Shown here piece by piece: positions 1-7,117 of a stretch of DNA of 12,527 nt. The notes beneath the pieces are model-generated. The model had not been told where the DNA came from and did not search any database. It was given only the letters and a program-made list of their open reading frames with translations. The translations under genes were made by a program, and so were the position numbers. The stretch is from positions 1-12,527 of the forward strand of contig JAQUQN010000025.1 in NCBI GenBank assembly GCA_028716065.1, written 5' to 3'. The DNA comes from Candidatus Omnitrophota bacterium (GTDB taxonomy: Bacteria; Omnitrophota; Gorgyraeia; 2-01-FULL-45-10). Each line of letters opens with the position of its first letter. Within the stretch, counting starts at the first letter, position 1.

Positions 1-761
1 TCTTCGTGGTAAAGGACGAGAAGAAAGCGCGGATCCTTTCGGTGTTGAAGCAGGACGAAGAGAGGTCGAAAAAATTGAGGGCGGCCAAGAGGACGACGCT
101 GGAAGACTTCTATAAACAGATGAAAGAAGGCGGGGTCAAGGAACTTGCGATATTGATTAAAGGGGACGTGCAGGGTTCCATAGAGGCGCTTGAGGAATCT
201 CTCATGGATCTGAACACCAAGGACGTCAAGATAAACGTCGTCCATGCAGATGTGGGTAATATAAATGAATCGGACGTGATGCTTGCGCTCGTTTCGAACG
301 CGGTCATACTCGGTTTCAATGTGCGCGTGGACGAGAAGGCGGAAGCCGTCTCCGCCAAGGAAGGCGTCGAAATAAAATTATACGGTATAATATATGAGGC
401 GATCCAGGATATAGTCGCGGCGATGGAAGGGTTGCTGGAGCCCGTCTCGAAAGAAGTGTTTGTGGGAAGGGCTAATGTGAAACAGGTCTTCAAGGTGACG
501 AAGGCCGGCACGATCGCGGGCTGCATGGTGGTGCGGGGTAAGATCGTACGCAACGGCATCGCGAAACTCATACGCGATAAAGAGGTCGTCTATCAGGGAA
601 AGATAGCTTCGTTGAAACGCTTCAAGGACGACGCGCGCGAAGTGGCGGAAAATTTCGAATGCGGGATAGGCCTGGACAGGCACGATGATATAAAGGCGGG
701 AGACCTCATAGAGGTCTATCAGATAGAGAAGGTCGCGAGGAGGCTCGACTCCAGGAAATGA
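1..761 (+). CDS. infB: Translation initiation factor IF-2, C-terminal part (5' truncated by window edge)
   Basis: IF-2 is the GTPase that brings initiator fMet-tRNA to the 30S subunit and promotes subunit joining. Only the last 252 residues are visible. The reading frame is open from base 3, so the GTG at 6 is an internal Val codon and not a start. The GTPase (G) domain lies outside the window. The visible part starts in the domain II tail (VVKDEKKAR), then shows the charged linker, the domain III entry VKELAILIKGDVQGSIEAL, and the C-terminal fMet-tRNA-binding domain with GRANVKQVFKV, KAGTIAGCMVVRGKIVRNG and FECGIGLDRHDDIKAGDLIE. All of these are characteristic of bacterial IF-2. The stop codon overlaps the trpS start in an ATGA, so trpS is probably translated by coupling to infB. 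In many bacteria rbfA follows infB; here trpS does. No damage is visible. Confidence 0.97.
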   Translation, partial: FVVKDEKKARILSVLKQDEERSKKLRAAKRTTLEDFYKQMKEGGVKELAILIKGDVQGSIEALEESLMDLNTKDVKINVVHADVGNINESDVMLALVSNAVILGFNVRVDEKAEAVSAKEGVEIKLYGIIYEAIQDIVAAMEGLLEPVSKEVFVGRANVKQVFKVTKAGTIAGCMVVRGKIVRNGIAKLIRDKEVVYQGKIASLKRFKDDAREVAENFECGIGLDRHDDIKAGDLIEVYQIEKVARRLDSRK

Positions 762-1741
762 AGAAACGAATCTTGAGCGGGATGAGGCCCACGGGCAGAC
801 TTCATCTGGGCCATCTGGTAGGAGCGCTGAGCAATTGGGTCAAATTGCAGGAATCCTACCATTGTTTTTACATGGTCGCCGACTGGCACGCCCTGATGAG
901 TGAATACGAGAACCCGAAGGGCATGGCAGAGAATTCCTATGAGGCGGCGCGGGATTTTATCGCCGCTGGTGTAGACCCGGAGAGGTCGGTGATATTCATA
1001 CAATCCCACGTGCCGGAGCACCTGGAACTGGCGATGGTCTTTTCGGACCTGACGCCGCTGTCGTGGGTCGAGAGGTGCCCTACCTACAAGGAGCAGCTGC
1101 GGGAGCTGAAAGGGCGCGAACTCACTACTTACGGGTTTTTGGGCTATCCGGTGCTTCAGGCCGCGGATATCGCGCTCTACAAGGCGGATTCCGTACCGGT
1201 GGGTATAGACCAGTTACCGCATCTCGAATTGACGCGTGAAATAATCCGAAGGTTCAACTCGCTATATAATAAGAAACTGTTCCCGGAGCCGGAACCTATC
1301 CTGACCAAGACACCTAAATTACTTGGCCTGGATAATAAGAAGATGTCGAAGTCGCTCGGCAATTTCATCGCGCTTTCCGACTCGCCGGAGACCATAGAGA
1401 AGAAGGTGTCGCAGCTGATTACGGATACCAAGAGGATCTACCTGAAGGACAAGGGCCATCCGGACACCTGCAACGCATTCAGTTATTATGCGATATTCGC
1501 AGATGAGAAGATGAGGAATGAGGTCAGGAACTGGTGCGAAGGCGCCGCGATAGGATGCACGGAATGCAAGAAACGCCTCGCGAAGATCCTGATAGACTAC
1601 CTTGCCCCCATAAGGGAGCGCAGGGCGAAATTATCGGACTCCGTCATAGAGGATATATTGAGGACCGGCGCGAAAAAAGCGCGCGAAACCGCGTCACAGA
1701 CGATGGACGAAGTGAAGCGGTTAGTCAATCTGGCAGTCTAA
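758..1741 (+). CDS. trpS: Tryptophan--tRNA ligase
   Basis: This cytoplasmic class I aminoacyl-tRNA synthetase charges tRNA-Trp with tryptophan using ATP. The 327-residue length matches bacterial TrpRS (about 330). The N-terminus reads ILSGMRPTGRLHLGHLVGAL, with the HIGH-type signature HLGH at residues 16-19. The Rossmann-fold segment YPVLQAADIALYKADSVPVG and the DQLPHLELTREIIRRFN stretch (residues about 151-166) are TrpRS hallmarks. The KMSKS loop is at 195-199. The C-terminal helical part carries the family's C-x2-CK motif (CTECKKRLAKIL). The ATG start overlaps the infB stop. The sequence GAGGAGG at 737-743 is 14 bases upstream and AGGA lies directly before the ATG, so re-initiation after infB is likely. 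The start is placed by the conserved N-terminus. The gene is intact, and it is followed after 3 bases by scpA. Confidence 0.98.
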   Translation: MKKRILSGMRPTGRLHLGHLVGALSNWVKLQESYHCFYMVADWHALMSEYENPKGMAENSYEAARDFIAAGVDPERSVIFIQSHVPEHLELAMVFSDLTPLSWVERCPTYKEQLRELKGRELTTYGFLGYPVLQAADIALYKADSVPVGIDQLPHLELTREIIRRFNSLYNKKLFPEPEPILTKTPKLLGLDNKKMSKSLGNFIALSDSPETIEKKVSQLITDTKRIYLKDKGHPDTCNAFSYYAIFADEKMRNEVRNWCEGAAIGCTECKKRLAKILIDYLAPIRERRAKLSDSVIEDILRTGAKKARETASQTMDEVKRLVNLAV

Positions 1742-1744
1742 ACG

Positions 1745-2488
1745 ATGAGTTATAAAGTAAAACTGGATGTATTCGAAGGCCCGCTGGACCTTTTGCTCTA
1801 TCTCATAAAAAAAGAAGAGCTCGACATATACGACATTCCCATATCCAAGATCACCGACCAGTACCTGGAATATCTCGAGTTCATGAAATTGCTCGACCTC
1901 AACATTGCCGGGGAATTTTTGGTCATGGCGGCGACTTTGATACATATCAAGTCCAGGATGCTCTTGCCGCCCGACCAGCTCGAACCCGAAGAACAGGAAG
2001 AGGATCCGAGGGCGGAGCTCGTCAAGCGGCTTCTCGAATACAAGAAGTTCAAAGAGGCGGCCGGAGAGCTTGCCCACATGGAATCGCACCAGAAGCATTT
2101 TTTCCCGCGCGTCGGGATCAACCTGGATGATGTCCCGCCTTCCGAGGATGAATTTTTTGAGGCGAGCCTCTTCGACCTTATCACGGCCTTTACCAAGGTC
2201 CTGAAGGATGTCCCGAAAGGCGCCTTCCACCAGGTCGTGAAGGACGAGTTCACCGTCTCCGAGAAGATGCATGACATTTTACACGTGATGGTCGAGACGC
2301 CCACGATGCTTTTCACGGAACTTTTCAAGAAGGCGAAGAATAAATTCGAAGTGATAACCATATTTCTGGCGCTCCTGGAACTGATAAGGATCAAAGAGGT
2401 GATCGTGCGGCAGGTGGAGCCGTTCGGCAATATAGAGATAATAAGAAATACGGAATCGATAAAACCGGCAGGGAATACAAATGGATAA
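1745..2488 (+). CDS. scpA: Segregation and condensation protein A (ScpA kleisin)
   Basis: ScpA is the kleisin subunit that bridges SMC heads and binds ScpB in the bacterial condensin complex. It helps compact and separate chromosomes. The protein is 247 residues, normal for ScpA (about 240-270). The N-terminus VKLDVFEGPLDLLLYLIKKE followed by ELDIYDIPISKITDQYLEYL is the family signature. GEFLVMAATLIHIKSRMLLP (residues about 57-76) follows, and then an acidic linker (EPEEQEEDPRAELVKRLLEY). The C-terminal segment around LFTELFKKAKNKFEVITIFL fits the winged-helix domain that contacts the SMC head. No clear Shine-Dalgarno sequence precedes the ATG, and the trpS stop is only 3 bases upstream, so coupled translation is likely. 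The end overlaps scpB by 8 bases, the usual scpA-scpB pairing. Confidence 0.97.
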   Translation: MSYKVKLDVFEGPLDLLLYLIKKEELDIYDIPISKITDQYLEYLEFMKLLDLNIAGEFLVMAATLIHIKSRMLLPPDQLEPEEQEEDPRAELVKRLLEYKKFKEAAGELAHMESHQKHFFPRVGINLDDVPPSEDEFFEASLFDLITAFTKVLKDVPKGAFHQVVKDEFTVSEKMHDILHVMVETPTMLFTELFKKAKNKFEVITIFLALLELIRIKEVIVRQVEPFGNIEIIRNTESIKPAGNTNG

Positions 2489-3101
2489 AGAGAGAATTAA
2501 GCAGGTTATAGAGGCGTTATTATTTGTAAGCGACAAGCCCGTATCGATAGAGGCGCTGAAGGACGTGGTGAAAGAGGTCGAACATGCCGAGATAAGGGTA
2601 TACATAGAGGAACTGAATAAAGAGTATGCCTCTACGAACAGGAGTTTCGCGATCAAGGAGATAGCGGGCGGTTTTCAGATGCTGACGGATCCCATGTACA
2701 GCAAGTGGATATCGGCGCTCTACAAGCGTCCGCCCGACAAGCTTACCGGGCCGGCCCTGGAGACGCTCGCCATAATAGCGTATAAACAACCGCTCACGCG
2801 AAGCGACATAGAGGTTATAAGGGGGGTCAACGTGGATGGAGTACTGCACACTCTTGAAGAGCGCAATCTTATCAGGACAAAGGGCAGAGTGGATGCGCCC
2901 GGCAGGCCCATACTGTATGGGACGACCAACGAGTTTCTTCAGCACTTCGGCCTCAAATCGCTGGAAGAGCTCCCCATATTGAAGGAGTTCAAAGAGACGG
3001 ACCTCGATTTTGTCAAAGAGGCCGAGAAGAAAGAAGTGCTAAATACCGAGACCGGCAAGCTTGAGGAGGTGAACGATGGACCTAAAGGCAATACGACGTA
3101 A
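2481..3101 (+). CDS. scpB: Segregation and condensation protein B (ScpB)
   Basis: ScpB dimers bind the ScpA linker and form the SMC-ScpA-ScpB condensin. The protein is 206 residues, within the usual 180-210 range. It starts IKQVIEALLFVSDKPVSIEA, the first winged helix of ScpB. It continues with the FQMLTDPMYSKWI segment and the diagnostic second winged-helix stretch LETLAIIAYKQPLTRSDIE, then IRGVNVDGVLHTLEERNLI and GRPILYGTTNEFLQHFGLKS. The tail after about residue 165 is charged and probably disordered. AGGGA at 2470-2474 is 6 bases before the ATG and supports this start. The start lies inside scpA (8-base overlap) and the 3' end overlaps pheA by 26 bases. The last residues are therefore encoded by DNA that also carries the pheA ribosome-binding site. 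Confidence 0.97.
   Translation: MDKERIKQVIEALLFVSDKPVSIEALKDVVKEVEHAEIRVYIEELNKEYASTNRSFAIKEIAGGFQMLTDPMYSKWISALYKRPPDKLTGPALETLAIIAYKQPLTRSDIEVIRGVNVDGVLHTLEERNLIRTKGRVDAPGRPILYGTTNEFLQHFGLKSLEELPILKEFKETDLDFVKEAEKKEVLNTETGKLEEVNDGPKGNTT
3063..3070 (+). promoter_or_regulatory. Strong Shine-Dalgarno sequence of pheA inside scpB
   Basis: GAGGAGGT lies 5 bases before the ATG at 3076 and closely matches the anti-Shine-Dalgarno consensus. It sits within the scpB coding sequence and fixes the pheA start, giving a 26-base overlap between the two genes. It suggests pheA is initiated independently and efficiently, and not only by re-initiation after scpB. Confidence 0.75.
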
Positions 3102-4146
3102 GATAGACCTGATAGACTCCAGGATACTGGACCTTTTGAGCGCTCGCGCCGAACTGACGCTGGATATAGGCAAACAGAAGGCGAAGCGCAAAGAGTCCGT
3201 CTACGTTCCCGACAGGGAAAAGGACGTCTATAAAAAAGTCGTATCCGGGAATAAGGGCCCCTTGTCAAGCGCCGCTGTAAAGGCCATATACAGGGAGATA
3301 ATGTCCGGCTCTCTGGAACTGGAAAAACCTCTCACCATAGCGTATCTCGGCCCGGAATTCACATTCACGCACCTGGCGAGCCTCAAAAAATTCGGCTCCA
3401 GTGTAAATTACGTAGGTTGCGCTACCATAAAAGACGTATTCAGTGACGTGGAAAAAGAGAGAGCGGATTACGGTGTAGTGCCGATAGAGAATTCCATCGA
3501 GGGTGCCGTGAACCACACTCTCGACATGTTCATAGATTCGGACCTGAAGATCTGTTCGGAGGTATTTTTAGAGATTTCGCACGACCTCCTGTCAAAAGAG
3601 TCTGATAAGAGCAGGATAAAAAAGATATATTCCAAGGACCAGGTATTCGGCCAGTGCAGGCTTTGGCTGGAAGCGAACCTTCCCCGGGTGGAGTTGGTAG
3701 AAGTGGCCTCCACCGCCAAAGCGGCGATGATAGCTTCGCGCGAAAAGGGCGCGGCGTGTATCGCCAGTAAACTGGCCGGCCGGAAGTACGGGTTGAAGAC
3801 CCTTTATGCTTCAATAGAGGATAGCCCGCACAACGTGACGAGGTTCCTTGTAATAGGTACGAAAGATGCCAATCCGACCAGGGACGACAAGACATCCGTG
3901 ATGTTGACCATAAAGGATAAGGTCGGGGCGCTGCATGACATACTCGTGCCTTTCAAGAAGAACAGGATAAACCTGACCAAGATAGAGTCGAGGCCTTCGA
4001 AGACCAGGGTATGGGAATACTTTTTCTTCGTAGACATGGAGGGCCATTACCGCGATCCCAAGATCGCCAGGGCGCTGGCAGAGTTGAAAGACGAAGCGGC
4101 GTACCTTAAAATACTCGGTTCGTATCCGAAGGCAGGGAAGGATTAG
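3076..4146 (+). CDS. pheA: Bifunctional chorismate mutase / prephenate dehydratase (P-protein)
   Basis: The enzyme converts chorismate to prephenate and then to phenylpyruvate, the phenylalanine branch. The 356 residues hold three domains. An AroQ-type chorismate mutase spans about 1-85; R7, R24, K35, R47, E48, S78 and E82 line up with the E. coli active-site residues R11, R28, K39, R51, E52, S84 and Q88 (Glu replaces Gln, as in some other AroQ enzymes). Prephenate dehydratase spans about 86-262, with AYLGPEFTFTHLA, VVPIENSIEGAVNHT and NVTRF (253-257), which holds the catalytic Thr-Arg-Phe. A C-terminal ACT domain (about 273-350) has GALHDIL and ESRP (304-307), the elements that bind Phe for feedback inhibition in this family. 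One detail: GPEFTF has Phe where most homologues have Gly or Ala. The start is set by the strong Shine-Dalgarno at 3063-3070. hisC follows after 9 bases. Confidence 0.97.
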   Translation: MDLKAIRRKIDLIDSRILDLLSARAELTLDIGKQKAKRKESVYVPDREKDVYKKVVSGNKGPLSSAAVKAIYREIMSGSLELEKPLTIAYLGPEFTFTHLASLKKFGSSVNYVGCATIKDVFSDVEKERADYGVVPIENSIEGAVNHTLDMFIDSDLKICSEVFLEISHDLLSKESDKSRIKKIYSKDQVFGQCRLWLEANLPRVELVEVASTAKAAMIASREKGAACIASKLAGRKYGLKTLYASIEDSPHNVTRFLVIGTKDANPTRDDKTSVMLTIKDKVGALHDILVPFKKNRINLTKIESRPSKTRVWEYFFFVDMEGHYRDPKIARALAELKDEAAYLKILGSYPKAGKD

Positions 4147-4155
4147 GATAAAGGG

Positions 4156-5250
4156 ATGAAGAATAGAGTGAGGCCTAACATACTGAACGTAAAACAATAC
4201 GTTCCGGGAAAGCCGATAGAGGAGGTCCAGAGGGAGTTGGGGCTTGAGGAGGTCGTGAAGCTAGCCTCCAACGAGAACTGCTTCGGACCGTCCCCGGAGG
4301 CGTTAGCCGCCATACGGAAAAATCTGAAGAACCTGAACAGATATCCAGACTCATCCAGTTTCTATCTCAGGCAGAAGTTGTCCAGGAGATTGAAGGTGAA
4401 GCCGGAGAGCCTCATTTTCGGGAACGGTTCCGACGAGGTCATATGCATGGCGGTCAGGACCTTCGTGAATAAAGGCGACGAGGTCGTGATAGCCCGGCCG
4501 ACATTTCTCATCTACGACATAGTATCCCAGATACAGGACGCCGCGGTAAAATTCGTCCCGCACACGAAGGATTTCAGGCATGACCTTAAGGCGATGAAGA
4601 GCGTGGTGACGGATAATACGAAGATGGTCTTCATAGCGAATCCGGACAACCCGAACGGCACTTATGTCAACAGGAAGGAGTTGGAGGATTTCTTGAGCGG
4701 CCTTCCGGAAAGCGTCATCGTCTTTCTGGACGAGGCATACTTCGAGTTTGCCGATTTCTCTTTTAAGGATTATCCGAACGGATTGGACTATCTCGACAGG
4801 CCCGGCCTCATAGTGGCAAGATCGTTCTCCAAGGCTTATGGGCTGGCGGGTTTAAGGATCGGCTACGGTATCTCGAATCCTCAGGTTATCGGCTACATGG
4901 AGAAGACGAGAGAGCCGTTTAATGTCAATCTACTGGCTCAAGTTGCCGCCGTGGCGGCGCTCGACGACAAAAGTTTTTTGAAGAAGACGCTGACGCATAC
5001 CGAAAGGGAAAAAGAATTTTTATACTCGGCTTTCAAAAAGATGGGTTTGAGATACGTCCCGAGCGCGACAAACTTCATCATCGTGGATGTGAAGAAGGAT
5101 TCTAAGGAGGTCTTCAATGCCTTATTGAGGAAAGGCGTCATAGTGCGTGACATGAAGGCTTGGGGATGGGATACGTTCATACGCGTCACGGTCGGGACGC
5201 GTGAAGAGGATAGGAAGTTCGTCAAAGCGTTAAAAGAGGTGATCTCATGA
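4156..5250 (+). CDS. hisC: HisC-family aminotransferase (histidinol-phosphate / aromatic aminotransferase)
   Basis: This PLP-dependent fold-type I aminotransferase has 364 residues, the usual HisC length (about 350-370). HisC converts imidazole-acetol phosphate and glutamate to histidinol phosphate. Many HisC-like enzymes also transaminate phenylpyruvate and 4-hydroxyphenylpyruvate. Visible signatures are KLASNENCFGPSP (residues about 35-47), GNGSDEVI, NPDNPNGTY (162-170, Asn for PLP O3'), FLDEAYFEF with Asp192, and the PLP lysine K226 in ARSFSKAYGLAGLRIGYG. FIRVTVGT near the C-terminus carries the substrate-carboxylate Arg343. AGGA at 4145-4148 is 7 bases before the ATG. The gene sits between pheA and aroF with no other his genes in view. 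An aromatic aminotransferase role (last step to Phe and Tyr), alone or beside histidine synthesis, is therefore a reasonable inference. The family call is firm and the substrate is not. Confidence 0.92.
   Translation: MKNRVRPNILNVKQYVPGKPIEEVQRELGLEEVVKLASNENCFGPSPEALAAIRKNLKNLNRYPDSSSFYLRQKLSRRLKVKPESLIFGNGSDEVICMAVRTFVNKGDEVVIARPTFLIYDIVSQIQDAAVKFVPHTKDFRHDLKAMKSVVTDNTKMVFIANPDNPNGTYVNRKELEDFLSGLPESVIVFLDEAYFEFADFSFKDYPNGLDYLDRPGLIVARSFSKAYGLAGLRIGYGISNPQVIGYMEKTREPFNVNLLAQVAAVAALDDKSFLKKTLTHTEREKEFLYSAFKKMGLRYVPSATNFIIVDVKKDSKEVFNALLRKGVIVRDMKAWGWDTFIRVTVGTREEDRKFVKALKEVIS
5233..5244 (+). promoter_or_regulatory. Near-consensus Shine-Dalgarno of aroF
   Basis: AAAGAGGTGATC matches the full complement of the 16S rRNA 3' end (AAGGAGGTGATC) at 11 of 12 positions. 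It is placed just upstream of the aroF ATG at 5247, inside the end of hisC. It supports the chosen start and suggests strong initiation of the pathway's committed enzyme despite the ATGA overlap. Confidence 0.7.
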
Positions 5251-6263
5251 TTATAGTTCTGCGTCCGGACGCAACGAAGAAACAGATAGACCACATAGTA
5301 TTCAAGGTAAAGAAGCTGGGCCTCAAGCCCTGGGTCTCGAGCGGTGTTGAGAGGACCATAATAGGCGTCATAGGCGAAGAGGATGTATTAAGGTCGCAGC
5401 CGCTGGAGGTATTTCCCGGAGTAGAGAAGGTTCTGTCGATCCTCAAACCCTATAAACTCGCCTCGCGGGATTTTAAAAAGGACGATACTATCGTCGACCT
5501 GGGCGACGATGTGAAGATAGGCGCCAAAAATCTGGTAGTCATGGCCGGCCCGTGTTCAGTGGAGAATGAAAAACTCCTGATAAACATCGCGAAGAAGGTC
5601 AAATCCGCCGGCGCGGACATATTGAGAGGTGGGGCCTTCAAGCCCAGGACTTCGCCGTACGCGTTCCAGGGGCTGGGTGAGAAGGGCCTGAAATATCTCG
5701 CCAAGGCCAAGAAGGAGACGGGGCTGAAGATAGTCACGGAACTGATGGATGTCCGCGATATAGACATGGTGTCGAAATACGCCGATATAATCCAGATAGG
5801 CGCCAGGAACATGCAGAATTTTAACCTGCTTAAGGAGGTTGGCAAGTCCAAAAAGCCGGCGCTCCTGAAACGCGGCATGTCGAGCACGGTAAAGGAGTTC
5901 CTCATGTCGGCCGAGTATATACTTTCGGAGGGCAACTTTAATGTCATACTCTGTGAAAGAGGGATAAGAACGTTTGAGGACGCCACGCGCTTCACATTCG
6001 ATATAAACGCCATCCCGTTGATAAAGAATTTGAGCCATCTTCCCATAATAGCGGACCCTTCCCATGCCACTGGAAAGTGGGGCCTGGTCGGGCCATGCGC
6101 CAAGGCGGCGGTTGCGGCCGGCGCGGACGGGCTCATGATAGAGGTGCACCCGAATCCGGAAGAGGCGCTTTCGGACGGCGAACAATCGTTATGGCCGGAG
6201 AATTTCGCGAAACTGATGGACGAACTGGAAGCGGTGGCGACGGCAGTTGGAAGAGAGATATGA
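5247..6263 (+). CDS. aroF: 3-deoxy-7-phosphoheptulonate (DAHP) synthase, Thermotoga-type (type I beta) with N-terminal regulatory domain
   Basis: The enzyme condenses phosphoenolpyruvate and erythrose 4-phosphate to DAHP, the committed step of the shikimate pathway. The 338 residues show an N-terminal ferredoxin-like (ACT-like) domain, about 1-67 (MIIVLRPDATKKQIDHI to FPGVEKVL). This is the domain through which the Thermotoga maritima enzyme is inhibited by tyrosine. A TIM-barrel catalytic domain follows from about residue 95. Metal ligands fall one position from the T. maritima numbering: C103 in AGPCSVE, H273 in DPSHATGKW, E299 in IEVHPNPEEALSDG and D310. FKPRTSPYAFQGLG (131-144), IQIGARNMQNFNLL and LKRGM (208-211) supply the substrate-binding Lys and Arg residues. 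The ATG overlaps the hisC stop (ATGA) behind a near-perfect Shine-Dalgarno, and the stop overlaps tyrA in another ATGA. The gene symbol varies between databases (aroF or aroG). Confidence 0.96.
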   Translation: MIIVLRPDATKKQIDHIVFKVKKLGLKPWVSSGVERTIIGVIGEEDVLRSQPLEVFPGVEKVLSILKPYKLASRDFKKDDTIVDLGDDVKIGAKNLVVMAGPCSVENEKLLINIAKKVKSAGADILRGGAFKPRTSPYAFQGLGEKGLKYLAKAKKETGLKIVTELMDVRDIDMVSKYADIIQIGARNMQNFNLLKEVGKSKKPALLKRGMSSTVKEFLMSAEYILSEGNFNVILCERGIRTFEDATRFTFDINAIPLIKNLSHLPIIADPSHATGKWGLVGPCAKAAVAAGADGLMIEVHPNPEEALSDGEQSLWPENFAKLMDELEAVATAVGREI

Positions 6264-7117
6264 GGCGATTTAATAAGATTACAATAATCGGTGTGGGATT
6301 GATGGGCGGCTCGATCGGCCTTGCGGTTAAAAGACGCAAGCTAGCCGGAGAGGTCATCGGGGTCTTCAGGCATGCCTCTACGCTTAAGAGGGCGATGAGG
6401 CACAAGGCCGTTGACAGGGGCGTAATGGATATAAAGGAAGGCGTTAAAGACGCCGGCCTTATCATAGTAGCTTCTCCGGTAAGGTCGATACCGCGTCTGG
6501 TGAAAGAAGCCGCAAGATGGGCGCGGCAGGGCGCGATAATAACGGACGTGGGAAGCACCAAGGCGTGGATAGTTTCGGACGCCGAAAAGAATTTAAAGCG
6601 TTTTAGAAATATATATTTCGTGGGCTCTCATCCGATGGCAGGATCAGACCACACCGGCGTGGAATTTGCCAGGCCAGACCTTTTAGAAAATGCCCCATGT
6701 ATCGTGACGAAGACCAAAGGGGTGAATAAGCGGGCCCTTGGCATAATAGCGGCCTTTTGGAGAGCGCTTGGATCAAAGGTTAGTCTGATGAGCCCCGCAG
6801 AACATGACAGGCACATAGCTTTTATAAGCCACCTGCCGCACCTGGTGGCTTACAGCATAGCGGGCGCTGTCCCGGAAAAGGATCTCGCTTACGCGGCTGA
6901 AGGATTTGCGGATACGACGAGAGTAGCTTCGAGCGACCCGGGCCTCTGGGCCGATATATTCGTGACCAATAAAAGAGGCGTTACCGAATCGATCCGGGCA
7001 TTCGAGAGATATTACAAAAGAATAATGCGCCATATCGCGAAAAATGATTACAGGGGCATCGTGAAGGCTCTGGCGGACGCGAAGAGAAGGCGTGATAAAT
7101 TATTTTATGGGAAGTAA
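6260..7117 (+). CDS. tyrA: Prephenate dehydrogenase
   Basis: The enzyme oxidatively decarboxylates prephenate to 4-hydroxyphenylpyruvate with NAD(P)+, the tyrosine branch. From the ATG at 6260 the protein is 285 residues. The Rossmann motif GVGLMGGSIG (11-20) sits right at the N-terminus, as in other TyrA proteins. The frame is open further upstream (to 6077), but that stretch is aroF coding sequence in another frame, and starting there would add a 61-residue arginine/glycine-rich leader. Other signatures are TDVGSTK (95-101), GSHPMAGSDHTGVEFA (122-137) with the substrate-binding HPMAGS, and ISHLPHLVA (189-197), which carries the catalytic histidine region. The chain ends without an ACT domain, so feedback by tyrosine would have to act at aroF or by competition. 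The start overlaps the aroF stop in an ATGA, with a GGAAGAGAG purine run upstream. Confidence 0.96.
   Translation: MRRFNKITIIGVGLMGGSIGLAVKRRKLAGEVIGVFRHASTLKRAMRHKAVDRGVMDIKEGVKDAGLIIVASPVRSIPRLVKEAARWARQGAIITDVGSTKAWIVSDAEKNLKRFRNIYFVGSHPMAGSDHTGVEFARPDLLENAPCIVTKTKGVNKRALGIIAAFWRALGSKVSLMSPAEHDRHIAFISHLPHLVAYSIAGAVPEKDLAYAAEGFADTTRVASSDPGLWADIFVTNKRGVTESIRAFERYYKRIMRHIAKNDYRGIVKALADAKRRRDKLFYGK

Noticed and set aside
6..8. GTG at base 6 as the start of the first gene
   Set aside because: The frame is open to the window edge and the protein begins in the middle of IF-2, so the gene is simply cut by the window.
1534..1755. Small plus-strand frame within the end of trpS
   Set aside because: It overlaps trpS out of frame, its translation is rich in Arg and Asp with no recognisable motif, and no ribosome-binding site precedes it.
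6077..6259. Upstream extension of the tyrA frame to a start at 6077
   Set aside because: It lies entirely within the conserved C-terminal part of aroF and would put a 61-residue Arg/Gly-rich leader before the Rossmann motif. The ATG at 6260 matches the normal TyrA N-terminus and overlaps the aroF stop.
7092..7106. GTG start for cmk giving five more residues
   Set aside because: The purine-rich site is only 1 base from the GTG, and homologues begin close to the Walker A loop, so the ATG at 7107 is preferred, though not certain.
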